64,000 nt of DNA from CBDDIP01 sp965229005 (lineage in GTDB: Bacteria; Actinomycetota; Acidimicrobiia; Acidimicrobiales; Ilumatobacteraceae), in NCBI GenBank assembly GCA_965229005.1, contig CBDDIP010000001.1, positions 62,001-126,000 of the forward strand. The letters are read 5' to 3'. Both the position numbers and the translations under genes were made by a program. Under the pieces are notes generated by a model that made no database searches, was not told the origin of the DNA, and saw only the letters and a list, made by a program, of their open reading frames with translations. Below are positions 50,949 to 60,100 of the stretch, piece by piece. Every line of letters starts with the position of its first letter. Position 1 is the first letter of the stretch.

Positions 50949-51758
50949 GTGATCCCCACCGACACCATCGAGATCATCACCACCGAGTGGCACGCGCTCT
51001 CGGCCTTGGGTGCGCAGCTCACCGAGGAGCAGTGGAAGGCGCCCACCGAACTGCCCGGCTGGTCGTCGCAGGACGTCATCGCCCACCTCATCGGAACAGA
51101 GCGGATGCTGCAGGGACACGCAGTCCCACCTCGCGGCGACAGCGACTTCGGCGAGCACGTGCGCAACCCGATCGGCGAGTTCAACGAGATCGACGTCGTG
51201 CTCCGTCGCGACCTCCCCGGTGCAACGGTGCTGGCCGAGTGGGACGCGCTCGCCGCCGAACGCGAGACGACCCTGCGCGCCGGCGACGACGCCTACTACG
51301 ACCAGCCGATGTCGACGCCCACCGGCCCCGGCACGATGGCCGACTTCCTGCACATCCGCATCCTCGACTGCTTCGTGCACGAGCAGGACATCCGTCGCGC
51401 CGTCCGCATCCCGGGCAACCTCGACAGCCCGGCGGCAGCGCACACCATCGATCGCCTGATCCGCACGATCCCGATCGTCGTCGGCAAGCGCGCCGCCTGC
51501 CCCGAGGGTGCCGCTGTCGTGGTCGAGATCACCGGCGGCGTGCAGCGCATCGTCCGCTGCGAGGTCACCAACGGGCGAGCCGCCATCGTCGCCGAGACGA
51601 CCGCTCCGCCAATCGCCGTCGTCACCCTGGACACAGAGGCGTTCCTGGCGCTGGCCACCGGAAGGCTCACCGCCGCCGACGTCGCTGGTCGCATCGCGCT
51701 CGATGGCGACGTCGACCTGGGTCAGCGAGTGGTCGGCAACCTCAACATGATGATCTGA
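50949..51758 (+). CDS. Maleylpyruvate isomerase/DinB-fold family protein (actinobacterial, mycothiol type)
   Basis: 269 residues from GTG. The N-terminal DinB-like four-helix bundle has LTEEQWKAPTELPGWSSQDV with IAHLIGTERML (first metal His) and LDCFVHEQDIRRAV (H-x-x-D pattern), the signature of the MDMPI_N family. The C-terminal region ends in a sterol-carrier-like segment (LDTEAFLALATGRLTAADVA, RIALDGDVDLGQRVVGNLN). In characterised relatives mycothiol is the cofactor and the metal is Zn. The exact substrate is unknown. Its end overlaps the convergent epimerase gene by 17 bases. Confidence 0.85.
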   Translation: MIPTDTIEIITTEWHALSALGAQLTEEQWKAPTELPGWSSQDVIAHLIGTERMLQGHAVPPRGDSDFGEHVRNPIGEFNEIDVVLRRDLPGATVLAEWDALAAERETTLRAGDDAYYDQPMSTPTGPGTMADFLHIRILDCFVHEQDIRRAVRIPGNLDSPAAAHTIDRLIRTIPIVVGKRAACPEGAAVVVEITGGVQRIVRCEVTNGRAAIVAETTAPPIAVVTLDTEAFLALATGRLTAADVAGRIALDGDVDLGQRVVGNLNMMI

Positions 51759-52680
51759 CGCCGTCGCCGGCGGCGTGCGCCCGCAGCATCTCCGTCCACG
51801 TCTGCTTCAATCCGATCTCGAGCGAGCGCGCCGGCACTGCTCTGTCGAGCTCGGGCAGAACGTGCGAGGCCAGCCTGACGAACCGCGGCTGCAGAGCGCT
51901 CGCCGGGTTGGTGGCCATCACCACCTTCGGTTGCACGCCTGCGGCGGCCCGTACGAGCGAGATCACTCGCAGCAGCGAGTGCGTGCGACCGGCAGCGAGC
52001 ACCTTCATCGCCTGCTGCGGCCCACCACCCACCTGTGCCGGTCCGGTGAACCAGGCGGCCACCCGCCCGGCGGCATCGTCCACGTGGAGGAAGTCGCGTT
52101 GCGTTTCGCCCGGCACCGACAGCGTGAACGGCTGGTGCACCAGCATCGACTGCATCAGGTGCGAGACGAAGCCTTGCGGCTTGCGCAGGTCCTGACCGCT
52201 GCCGTACAGGTTCGACAGCCGACCGACGAGCACCTGGAGCCCCAGCTCACCGCCACGGAGAAGCGCCGCTTCTTCGAGGTGCACCTTGGCCCAGCCGTAG
52301 TCGCTGCTCGGCGAGGGCGGCACGCCTTCGTCGAGCACCGCCGCCGACCCCTCGCCCCACGCACCACCGGCCGAGCTGGCCACGAACAACGCACCTCGCT
52401 CGGCGGAGCCGACGTCCAACGCCGTCAGCGCGGCATGCAGGCCGACGGACTCCGACCTGAACCCATCGGCCGCCGTCCCGACGACACCGGCTCCGGCACA
52501 CCACGCCAGCCCCCACCGTCCGGGGACACGCACGTGTTCGCCGACCTCGGCGGCAACGGCATCGCGGATCGCGGCGTCACCACCGGCCCACGGGATGGCA
52601 ACGCGAACGCCGACCGCTCCGGGCAGTGCTCGTCGCACAGCGCCGCCGAGCAACCCTTCGCCGATGACCAGGACGCGCAT
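51742..52680 (-). CDS. NAD-dependent epimerase/dehydratase-family protein
   Basis: 312 residues. RVLVIGEGLLGGAVRRALPG replaces the usual GxxGxxG with GEGLLGG, a variant dinucleotide site. SSAGGAWGEG, SSDYGWAKVHLEE (Tyr and Lys with three residues between them) and VGRLSNLYGSGQDLRKPQGF follow the SDR pattern of sugar-nucleotide enzymes, and ETQRDFLHVDDAAG is the substrate loop. A dTDP- or UDP-sugar reductase/epimerase role is likely. It overlaps the following GT2 gene's start by one base (TGATG-type) and may supply its donor. Confidence 0.8.
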   Translation of the reverse strand: MRVLVIGEGLLGGAVRRALPGAVGVRVAIPWAGGDAAIRDAVAAEVGEHVRVPGRWGLAWCAGAGVVGTAADGFRSESVGLHAALTALDVGSAERGALFVASSAGGAWGEGSAAVLDEGVPPSPSSDYGWAKVHLEEAALLRGGELGLQVLVGRLSNLYGSGQDLRKPQGFVSHLMQSMLVHQPFTLSVPGETQRDFLHVDDAAGRVAAWFTGPAQVGGGPQQAMKVLAAGRTHSLLRVISLVRAAAGVQPKVVMATNPASALQPRFVRLASHVLPELDRAVPARSLEIGLKQTWTEMLRAHAAGDGVRSSC

Positions 52681-53648
52681 CAGCGCGGCGGCAGCGGGCC
52701 GTCGGCCGCGTCATCGACGACGATGTACAGCGGTCGCCCCTGAGCGCTGCGCAGCAGGGCTCCGATGTACTCGGCGACCACACCGAGGGCGAACAGGATC
52801 AAGCCGGTCAGCAGCAGCATCGGGACGACGAGCGATGCCCAGCCGGGCACGTCGATCCCATGTCGCAGCTTGGCGATGACGATCCAGATCGCGCCGACGA
52901 ACCCACCGAAGGCGGCAAGCAGCCCGAGTGCGGACACGAACCTCAGCGGACGCGTCCCGCTGCTGAGCACCAACGTCCAGAAGTGCGACAGCAACGATCG
53001 CAACCGGTAGCCAGAGCCTGGTCGCCACTCCGGCCTCGTGCTGACGACTGCGGACGACGAGCGACCGATCGCCCAGCGCAAGGCCGAGTCGAGGTAGATG
53101 CGCGGACCGCAGTACGCGGCAACGGCGCGCGCGTGCCCGCCGAGGATGAGGCGAAAGCTGGACATCTCGCGGATGTCGGAACCGGCGACGACGCGGCCGA
53201 CGCGTCGCGCCATCGAGCTCGCCACGTTGCGCCACCACCGATGTGGCGCACCCGTCTCGTGCAACCCGTAGACGAGCTGCGCGCCGTCGCGCACCGCGGC
53301 ATCGAGCAGCAGGCCGATGTCAGCAGGCGCGTGCTGGCCGTCCTCGTCGAGCGTGACCACCCAGGCTGCTGCCGTGGAAGCGATGCCCGCCAGCGTGGCC
53401 GCGTGCTGGCCGAAGTTGCGCGACAACCACACCGGCCGGACGAACGAATGCGCCGCGGCGAGCTTGCGCATCACCTCGTCAGATCGGTCGGGCCCGCAAT
53501 CGTGGACGAGCACCACGTCGACGACCCTCATCCGGTGGCCCTCTGGTGTCGTGTGCTCGATCGTCAGCCCAGCGATCTCGTCGACCAGACGCGCCAGCGT
53601 CTCCTCGCCCCGATACACCGGGACGACCACAGCGATCTCGTGGATCAC
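52680..53648 (-). CDS. GtrB/DPM1-like membrane glycosyltransferase (GT2)
   Basis: 322 residues from GTG. The GT2 domain has IAVVVPVYRGEETL, VVLVHDCGPDRS (Cys in place of the usual Gly), LSRNFGQHAATLAGI and VTLDEDGQHAP (the DED/DQH motif of this group). Two C-terminal helices (about 230-255, 270-295) anchor it. It should load a sugar onto a polyprenyl phosphate. It resembles the GtrB-like gene at 42279 in layout and is encoded between an SDR gene and a single-pass membrane protein, all coupled. Confidence 0.86.
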   Translation of the reverse strand: MIHEIAVVVPVYRGEETLARLVDEIAGLTIEHTTPEGHRMRVVDVVLVHDCGPDRSDEVMRKLAAAHSFVRPVWLSRNFGQHAATLAGIASTAAAWVVTLDEDGQHAPADIGLLLDAAVRDGAQLVYGLHETGAPHRWWRNVASSMARRVGRVVAGSDIREMSSFRLILGGHARAVAAYCGPRIYLDSALRWAIGRSSSAVVSTRPEWRPGSGYRLRSLLSHFWTLVLSSGTRPLRFVSALGLLAAFGGFVGAIWIVIAKLRHGIDVPGWASLVVPMLLLTGLILFALGVVAEYIGALLRSAQGRPLYIVVDDAADGPLPPR

Positions 53649-54124
53649 GTCGCCCCGTCCACGTCGACCGCCTCGTCGGGCGAGGCGGTCGGACCGACGG
53701 CGCCGATCGCCTCGAAGTAGGCGAGGTGCGAGTCGACCACGTTGACGACGTCGACGTCGTCGAGCACGTCGATGCCGTTGCGATCGGCTTCACCGAGCAG
53801 GTAACCGACCAGCGTGTCCTCGCGCACCACCACCGGCTTGGCGATGTCCTGCCGGCGATCGATGACGTTCGAGGGTTGCAGGCCCTTGGCGTGCAGCCAG
53901 CGCATGTGGAAGGTCAGCAGCTGCTCGAGCTCGTCGGGACGCAACCGCGCCTGCGTGGCCTGCGGCAGGTACTCGGCGACGAACTCGACGGCCTCGTCGA
54001 CGATGTACACCGAGCGCGGCGCCACCGCGTCGAGGCGGTGCGCCTCACGGCCGATCACCAACGCGGCGATGACGAACGTGCACAGCGCGGCGGCGAGGAT
54101 CCACACGAAGGTCACGGCCGGCAC
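53645..54124 (-). CDS. Single-pass membrane protein of unknown function
   Basis: 159 residues from GTG. A single N-terminal helix (VTFVWILAAALCTFVIAALVI, residues about 4-24) anchors a soluble, acidic region. The middle is helical (AVEFVAEYLPQATQARLRPD, LEQLLTFHMRWLHAKG) and the end is rich in Asp/Val (NGIDVLDDVDVVNVVDSH). I do not recognise the family, though similar proteins are found beside glycosyltransferases in actinobacteria. TAGGGT lies 7 bases upstream, so it probably opens the 51742-54124 unit. Confidence 0.65.
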   Translation of the reverse strand: MPAVTFVWILAAALCTFVIAALVIGREAHRLDAVAPRSVYIVDEAVEFVAEYLPQATQARLRPDELEQLLTFHMRWLHAKGLQPSNVIDRRQDIAKPVVVREDTLVGYLLGEADRNGIDVLDDVDVVNVVDSHLAYFEAIGAVGPTASPDEAVDVDGAT

Positions 54125-54137
54125 GGCACCAACCCTA
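54125..54137 (-). promoter_or_regulatory. -10-like hexamer, leaderless
   Basis: TAGGGT (54132-54137, minus strand) lies 7 bases before the GTG at 54124, without a Shine-Dalgarno sequence. Confidence 0.45.
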
Positions 54138-54160
54138 CTGACGCACTCGTGCCCGGACGC

Positions 54161-54212
54161 GGGAAGTGGGGACTCACGTGCTCGGCAACAAGCACGTGGG
54201 TCCCCACTTCTC
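54161..54212. repeat. Strong 22-bp hairpin in the acyl-CoA dehydrogenase 3' gap
   Basis: The left arm GAAGTGGGGAC (54163-54173) pairs with GTCCCCACTTC (54200-54210), a T-G wobble follows, and CACGTGCT (54175-54182) pairs with AGCACGTG (54191-54198) around an 8-base loop. Two outer pairs extend the stem to about 22. It lies between the end of the acyl-CoA dehydrogenase gene and the next minus-strand promoter, so it could terminate or protect that mRNA. No T-run follows in either direction, so it is more like a dispersed palindromic element than a classical terminator. Confidence 0.7.
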
Positions 54213-54250
54213 CGGGTGGTTCTGACGGTGCGGGTCGTTCCCGCCGTTGA

Positions 54251-55366
54251 TCAGATGCCGATGCGCTGGGCGAGCAGTTCGCGGTGGTACGTCGGGTCGC
54301 CGAACAGCAGCTCGCTGCTCTTGGCCCGCTTGAAGTACAGGTGCGCCGGGTGCTCCCAGGTGAAGCCGATGCCGCCGTGGATCTGGATGTTCTCGGCAGT
54401 GGCGTGGAAGTACGCCTCGCTGCAGTACGCCTTGGCCAACGACGCCACCGACGGCAGCTCGTCGTTCATCTCGCTGGCGCACCACAGGCCGTAGTACGCC
54501 GCGCTCTTCGCCGACTCGACCTCGAGCAGCATGTCGGCGCACTTGTGCTTGATCGCCTGGAACGAACCGATCGGGCGACCGAACTGCACGCGCACCTTGG
54601 CGTACTCGACGGCCATCTCGAGCACCTTCTGAGCGCCACCGACCTGCTCGGCGGCGAGGCCGACAGCGGCGAGGTCGAGGACGGTGGACAGCACGTTCCA
54701 ACCCTCGCCCTCGGTGCCCAGCAGCGTGGCCGGTGTGTTCGAGAACTCGAGCTTGGCCTGCTTGCGGGTCTGGTCCATCGTGCTCAGCGACGTGCGGGTG
54801 AGACCAGCAGCGTCACCGGCGACGGTGAACAGGCTGACGCCCTTGGCCGTGCGGGCGGCGACGATGATGAGGCTGGCCGAGTGACCGTCGATGACGAAGC
54901 TCTTCGTGCCGTTCAGCGTGAAGTCGCTGCCGGAGCCGGTGGCCTCCATCGTGATGCCGGCCTCGTCCCACTTGCCCGAGGGCTCGGTGAAGGCGAGCGT
55001 GGCGATGGTTGCGCCGCTGGCGATGCCGGGCAGGTGCGCCGACTTGGCGGCGTCGTCACCGCTCTGCAGCAGGGTGTTGGCGGCGAGCACGACGCTGCTG
55101 AAGAACGGGGCGCACAGCAGGGCGCGGCCCATCTCCTCGAGCACGATGCCGAGCTCGACGTAGCCGTAGCCCGACCCGCCGTACTCCTCGGGGATGTGCA
55201 GGCCCTGCAGACCCAGCTGATCGCCGGCCTGGCTCCAGACGGCGGGGTCGTAGCCGTCCTCGGTCTCCATCTGCTCGCGAACGGCCGTCTCGGCGCTCTT
55301 GGCCTCGAGGAACGACCGCACGGTCTTGCGCAGTTCCTCTTGTTCTTCGGTGAAGGCAAAGTTCAT
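54251..55366 (-). CDS. Acyl-CoA dehydrogenase
   Basis: 371-residue FAD enzyme of fatty-acid or related acyl-CoA oxidation. EEQEELRKTVRSFLEAK is the N-terminal helix domain; EEYGGSGYGYVELGIVLEEMG and AFTEPSGKWDE belong to the family core; the C-terminal helices have FGRPIGSFQAIKHKCADMLL and IQIHGGIGFTWEHPAHLYFKR. The usual catalytic Glu position near GFTWE is occupied by Glu in the segment GIGFTWEHP, in line with many actinobacterial ACADs of the CaiA/steroid-type group, although the base cannot be assigned firmly. CAGACT lies 7 bases before the ATG. It stands alone between the hairpin and the antitoxin gene. Confidence 0.92.
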   Translation of the reverse strand: MNFAFTEEQEELRKTVRSFLEAKSAETAVREQMETEDGYDPAVWSQAGDQLGLQGLHIPEEYGGSGYGYVELGIVLEEMGRALLCAPFFSSVVLAANTLLQSGDDAAKSAHLPGIASGATIATLAFTEPSGKWDEAGITMEATGSGSDFTLNGTKSFVIDGHSASLIIVAARTAKGVSLFTVAGDAAGLTRTSLSTMDQTRKQAKLEFSNTPATLLGTEGEGWNVLSTVLDLAAVGLAAEQVGGAQKVLEMAVEYAKVRVQFGRPIGSFQAIKHKCADMLLEVESAKSAAYYGLWCASEMNDELPSVASLAKAYCSEAYFHATAENIQIHGGIGFTWEHPAHLYFKRAKSSELLFGDPTYHRELLAQRIGI

Positions 55367-55414
55367 GGGCGGCAGTCTGCGGGAGCCGGCCCGTTCCCGA
55401 CGAATCGAGGTGTG

Positions 55415-55429
55415 TACGCTGGTGTACGC
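55415..55429 (+). promoter_or_regulatory. -10-like hexamer for the toxin-antitoxin pair
   Basis: TACGCT (55415-55420) lies 9 bases before the antitoxin ATG at 55430. GTGTACGCTGGTGTACGC contains two GTGTACGC copies 10 bases apart, and autoregulation by the antitoxin at such a repeat would be usual for this kind of module. Confidence 0.4.
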
Positions 55430-55708
55430 ATGACGACGCTGGCCGGCACCGGGATCCGTTCACTGCGCGCCGACCTGGCCGCGCACGTGCGTCGCGCGGC
55501 AGCGGGGCAGGCCGTGCTCGTCACCGTGGACGGTCGCGCCGTCGCCCGTCTCGGCCCGGTGGAGGGCACTGACTCGTCGATGGAGGCGCTGGTCGCCGCA
55601 GGGCTCGTGCTGCCGCCGCGGCGGACCGATGCCGCTCGACCCAGTCCGCCCGTGCCGATCTGGAGCGGCGTGCGCCTCGACCGCGCCCTGCGCGAGCTGC
55701 GCGGATGA
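55430..55708 (+). CDS. Antitoxin, Phd/YefM-like
   Basis: 92 residues. The N-terminus IRSLRADLAAHVRRAAAGQA then VLVTVDGRAVARLGPV follows the Phd/YefM pattern: a short strand-helix-strand DNA-binding domain that forms dimers and represses the operon. The C-terminus is Pro/Arg-rich and likely disordered until it wraps the toxin. Its stop overlaps the toxin ATG by 4 bases (ATGA), the usual arrangement. Confidence 0.85.
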   Translation: MTTLAGTGIRSLRADLAAHVRRAAAGQAVLVTVDGRAVARLGPVEGTDSSMEALVAAGLVLPPRRTDAARPSPPVPIWSGVRLDRALRELRG

Positions 55709-56103
55709 CGGTCTTCTTCGACACCAGCGCCGTGCTCGCGTTGCACGTCGACACGCCGGCACGCGCCATCGCGCTCGCCGCGCTGGAACCGGGGACGTGC
55801 GTCAGCGCGCTGTCGCTGACCGAGTCGCTGGCGATGATCCCCAAGCTGACCGACGAGCCGATCCTCCAGGCCGACATCGAGGATGCGCTGCGTCTGCAGT
55901 GGGATCGCTACGCCGTCGTGCCGGTCGACCAACGCTGCCTCGATCGCGCCGCAGTGCTCCTGCGCGAGCAGCCGCTGCGGCTGGCCGACGCGCTGCACCT
56001 CGCGGCAGCCGAGCGACTGCCATCCATCGTCCGCTACGTGACGTTCGACCCGACACAGATCCCGGTCGCCATCTCGCTCGGCTTCGACGTCGTATCGACC
56101 TGA
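55705..56103 (+). CDS. vapC: PIN-domain toxin (VapC-like)
   Basis: 132 residues. VFFDTSAVLAL gives the first acidic residue (Asp6); SLTESLAMI contributes Glu40; LRLADALHLAAAERL contributes the Asp pair of the metal site; YVTFDPTQ contributes the last Asp. PIN toxins are Mg-dependent RNases that cut tRNA or rRNA when released from the antitoxin. The Phd-type antitoxin upstream and the ATGA overlap make a complete toxin-antitoxin module; the RNA target is unknown. It lies between metabolic genes with no other mobile features. Confidence 0.88.
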   Translation: MTVFFDTSAVLALHVDTPARAIALAALEPGTCVSALSLTESLAMIPKLTDEPILQADIEDALRLQWDRYAVVPVDQRCLDRAAVLLREQPLRLADALHLAAAERLPSIVRYVTFDPTQIPVAISLGFDVVST

Positions 56104-56114
56104 TCCGCACTCGG

Positions 56115-56127
56115 TAGCGTCGGGCAC
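56115..56127 (+). promoter_or_regulatory. -10-like hexamer, leaderless
   Basis: TAGCGT (56115-56120) lies 7 bases before the ATG at 56128, directly after the toxin gene, without a Shine-Dalgarno sequence. Confidence 0.45.
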
Positions 56128-56742
56128 ATGACGACACTGCACTGGGCCGACAGCCGGCTGGAGATCCATCGCGTGGTGGTCGGCTCGTACGACAACAACG
56201 TGTTCGTGCTGCGCTGCCGCGACACCGGCGAGGCGGTGCTGATCGACGCCGCCAACGAGCACGAGCGCCTGCTGGAGATGTGCCAGCGACTCGGCGTGCG
56301 GCGGGTGCTGGAGACGCACGGCCACTTCGATCACATCGGCGCCGTCTCGCAGATCCGCGAGGCCGGCTACGAGGTCGGGGTCAACAGCCTCGACGCGCCG
56401 ATGCTGAAGGACGTCGGCTACGACGTGTTCATCGACGACAAGGAGATCATCGAGGTCGGCCGGTTGCGCGTGAGAGCGATCCACAACCCCGGGCACACGC
56501 CGGGCTCGGTGAGCTTCCTCGTCGAGGGTGCGCCTCTGCTGTTCTCCGGCGACACCCTGTTCCCCGGCGGCCCCGGCAACACGAAGTTCGCCGGCGCCAG
56601 CTTCCCGACGATCATCGACTCGATCGACAACCTGCTGTTCACGCTGCCGGGCGAGACCATCGTCATGCCCGGCCATGGTGTCAGCACCTCCATCGCTCGT
56701 GAACGACCGCATCTGCAGGAGTGGGTCGACCGTGGTTGGTGA
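56128..56742 (+). CDS. Metallo-beta-lactamase-fold hydrolase (glyoxalase II-like)
   Basis: 204 residues. The zinc-binding ETHGHFDHIGAV motif (H-x-H-x-D-H), IHNPGHTPGSVSF (third His), LFSGDTLFPGG (bridging Asp) and MPGHGVSTSI (last His) are all present, so the di-metal site is intact. Proteins of this size and start (RVVVGSYDNNVFVLR) are hydroxyacylglutathione-hydrolase-like or other thioester hydrolases; in mycothiol-using actinobacteria the thiol would differ. The next small gene begins 11 bases inside its end. Confidence 0.9.
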   Translation: MTTLHWADSRLEIHRVVVGSYDNNVFVLRCRDTGEAVLIDAANEHERLLEMCQRLGVRRVLETHGHFDHIGAVSQIREAGYEVGVNSLDAPMLKDVGYDVFIDDKEIIEVGRLRVRAIHNPGHTPGSVSFLVEGAPLLFSGDTLFPGGPGNTKFAGASFPTIIDSIDNLLFTLPGETIVMPGHGVSTSIARERPHLQEWVDRGW

Positions 56743-57115
56743 TGCGCTGCGCTACGACCAGCGCCCCGCGGACCACACACCCATCCACACCGTCGACCTC
56801 CCCGACACGCCGACGCGGGATCGCAACATCGTCGCCTCCGCCTGGATCGAGGCACCCGACGAACTGCTGCACCTCGGCGACGACCTGCCGGACACACCGG
56901 AGGCCGACTACAAGCGGCGCATCGGGCCATGGCTGCTGTGGCGATCCGGCCCGGCCAGCGGCGGCGATGCCCGCTACTGGGCGGCCCGCGCCGACGACCT
57001 GACCGTGCAGCACACCTTCCGGCTGTTCCCGGACAGCAACGGCGAGGGCCACGGGCCCGACGGTGTCCCCGTCACGCGCTTCCGGGCGTGGAAGGAATCG
57101 CTCCTCGGTCGTTAG
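56732..57115 (+). CDS. Small protein of unknown function after the MBL hydrolase
   Basis: 127 residues from GTG 56732, overlapping the hydrolase end by 11 bases. It has no membrane helix. RRIGPWLLWRSGPASGGDAR, YWAARADDLTVQHTFRLFPD and FRAWKESLLG look like a compact conserved core, and I do not recognise the family. Its TAG overlaps the TAA of the convergent formate dehydrogenase gene by 4 bases (TTAG). The coupling suggests work related to the hydrolase. Confidence 0.65.
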   Translation: MVGDALRYDQRPADHTPIHTVDLPDTPTRDRNIVASAWIEAPDELLHLGDDLPDTPEADYKRRIGPWLLWRSGPASGGDARYWAARADDLTVQHTFRLFPDSNGEGHGPDGVPVTRFRAWKESLLGR

Positions 57116-60100
57116 CGCGCGGGCGCCAGCGCATGCATCGCAGCGGCGACGGCATCGCTGAGCTGCACGGTGCCGGCATCCATTGCGGCGAGCATGTCGT
57201 CACGCATGTCGGGCTCCCAGAACGCGTTGATGTGTCCGGCGATCTTGCTCGCGGCCACCTCGGTGCTCTCGTCGGTGAACTGAGCTGCGATCTGCTCGGC
57301 CATGCGCACCAGTGAGTCGAGGCGACTGGGGTGCTCCTCGACGGGCTCGCCGTTGATGCCGGCCGCGCTGGCACCGGGCGACACCTGCACCGCGGTCACC
57401 TTGTACTCCGGGCAGTTCGTCGCCCAGTCGCTCCACTCCGTCGTCACCACGTTGGCCCCGCTGAGCGGGTAGTGGAACGTCGTGTAGACGACACCGGCGG
57501 GCACTCGGTCGGTGATCTTCGCGTGGAGCACCGTGCTGCCGACGCGGCTGGACAGCGTGACGACGTCGCCCTCGGCGATGCCGCGCTCCTCGGCGTCGAA
57601 CGGGTGGATCTCGAGGAGGTCCTCCTCGTGCCACTGCACGTTGAACGTGCGCCGCGTCTGCTGGCCGACGTTGTACTGGCTGAGGATGCGACCGGTGGTC
57701 AGCAGCAGCGGGAAGCGCCGGTTGCTGCGCTCCTCCGTGGGCACGTACGGGGTGGTGACGAAGTTGCCGAGGCCGCGCACGAAGCGGTCGATGTGCATGA
57801 TCGGCGTGCCGTCGGGACGCTCCGCGGTGCACGGCCACTGCACGCTGCCGTGTTCGTCGAGATTGGCGAACGAGACGCTGGAGAACGTCGGCGTCAGGGC
57901 GGCGATCTCGTCCATGATCTGCGACTCGTGGTCGTAGTGCATGGGTGAGCCGAGGGCGGCGCTGAGCTCGCAGACCACTTCCCACTCCTGCTTGCCGACC
58001 TTCGAGGCCATCACCGGACGGACGCGGTTGATCCGACGCTCGGCGTTGGTGAACGTGCCGTCCTTCTCCAGGAACGACGTGCCGGGGAAGAAGATCGTGG
58101 CGAAGTCAGCGGTCTCGTTGAGGAACAGGTCCTGCACGATCACCACCTCCATCGCTGCCAGCGCTGCCTTGACGTGTGCCGTGTTCGGATCGCTCTGGGC
58201 GATGTCCTCGCCCTGCACGAAGAGCCCCTTGAAGCTGCCGTCGATGGCCGAGTCGAGCATGTTCGGGATGCGTAGGCCCGGCTCGCTCTGCAGTGGCGAG
58301 CCCCACATCTGCTCGAACATCTCGCGAGTGTTGGTGTCGCTGACGTGGCGGTAGCCGGAGAGCTCGTGGGGGAACGAGCCCATGTCGCAGGAGCCCTGCA
58401 CGTTGTTCTGGCCGCGCAACGGGTTGACGCCGACGCCGTCGCGGCCGATGTTGCCGGTGGCCATCGCCAGGTTGGCGAGGCCGATCACCATCGTCGAACC
58501 CTGGCTGTGCTCGGTGACCCCGAGGCCGTAGTAGATCGCTGCGTTGCCGCCGGTGGCGTACAGCCGAGCAGCAGCGCGCACCGTCTCGGCCGGAACACCG
58601 GTGTGGATCTCGCTCGCTTCCGGGCTGTGCTCCGGGCGGGCGATGAAGGCGACCCAGCTGGCGAACGCGGCCGGATCGCAGCGCTCCTGCACGAAGCGGT
58701 GGTCGACGAGGTCCTCGGTGACCACCACGTGGGCGAGCGCGTTGACCAGCGCGACGTTGGTGCCCGGCCGCAGCTGCATGAACTCGGCGGCCTCGACGTG
58801 CGGGGTGCGAACGAGGTCGATGCGCCGCGGGTCGGCGACGATCAGCTTGGCGCCGGCGCGCAGCCGGCGCTTCATGCGCGACGCGAACACCGGGTGCGCG
58901 TCGGTGGGGTTGGCACCCACGAGGAGGATCACGTCGCTGTGCTCGACCGACTGGAAGTCCTGCGTGCCGGCGGATGTGCCGAACGTGCTCTTCAGTCCGA
59001 ACCCGGTCGGCGAGTGGCACACACGCGCGCACGTGTCGACGTTGTTGTTGCCGAAGGCGGTACGCACCATCTTCTGGACGAGGAAGACCTCTTCGTTCGT
59101 GCAGCGCGACGACGTGATGCCGCCGATCGAGTGCGTGCCGTGGCGAGCCTGCACCTCGCGCAGGCGCGTCGCCGCGGTGGCGATCGCTTCGTCCCAGCCG
59201 ACCTCACGCCACGGATCGTCGATGCTGTCGCGCACCATCGGGCTCATGATCCGGTCGGGGTGCGTGGCGTAGCCCCAGGCGAAGCGACCCTTCACGCACG
59301 AGTGGCCTTCATTCGCGCCACCGTCCTTGAACGGCACCATGCGCACCACCTGATCGCCCTGCATCTCCGCCTTGAAGCTGCAGCCGACGCCGCAGTACGC
59401 ACACGTGGTCAGCACGCTGCGTCGCGGTTGGCCGAGCGCCACCACCGTGGTCTCGGTGAGCGTCGCGGTCGGGCACGCCTGCACGCACGCACCGCACGAC
59501 ACGCAAGCACTGTCCATGAACGGCACGCCCGCGCCAGCGGCGACCTTCGAGCCGAAGCCGCGACCGGCGATCGTCAGTGCGAAGGTGCCCTGGGTCTCCT
59601 CGCACGCGCGCACGCAACGCGAGCAGACGATGCACTTCGACGGCTCGAACGTGAAGTACGGGTTGGACTCGTCCTTGTCCTGACCGAGGTGGTTGTCGCC
59701 CTCGTAGCCGTAGCGCACGTCGCGCAGACCGACCTCACCGGCCATGTCCTGCAGCTCGCAGTCACCGTTGGCCGCGCACGTCAGGCAGTCCAGCGGGTGG
59801 TCGGAGATGTAGAGCTCCATGACACCGCGCCGCACGCGCTGCAGCTTCGGTGACTGCGTGGTGACCCGCATTCCCGCGGCGACCGGCGTCGTGCAGGACG
59901 CGGGCGTGCCCTTGCGACCGTCGATCTCGACGAGGCACAGCCGGCACGAGCCGAACGCCTGCAGCGAGTCGGTGGCGCACAGCTTCGGCACGTCGACACC
60001 GGCCAACGCGGCTGCGCGCATGACCGAGGTGCCTTCCTCGACGGACACCGTCTGACCGTCGATGACGAGGTCGACGGTGGGGCGGGGCGCGACGTCGTCG

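Noticed and set aside
55430..56103. Toxin-antitoxin pair as a marker of a mobile island
   Set aside because: No integrase, transposase, tRNA gene, or flanking repeats; base composition matches the neighbours.
59015..59021. Selenocysteine formate dehydrogenase
   Set aside because: The active-site codon in the ARVCHSP block is a Cys codon and no in-frame TGA interrupts the gene.
58345..59853. Plus-strand frame opposite fdhA
   Set aside because: Same reason; all iron-sulfur ligands are on the minus strand.
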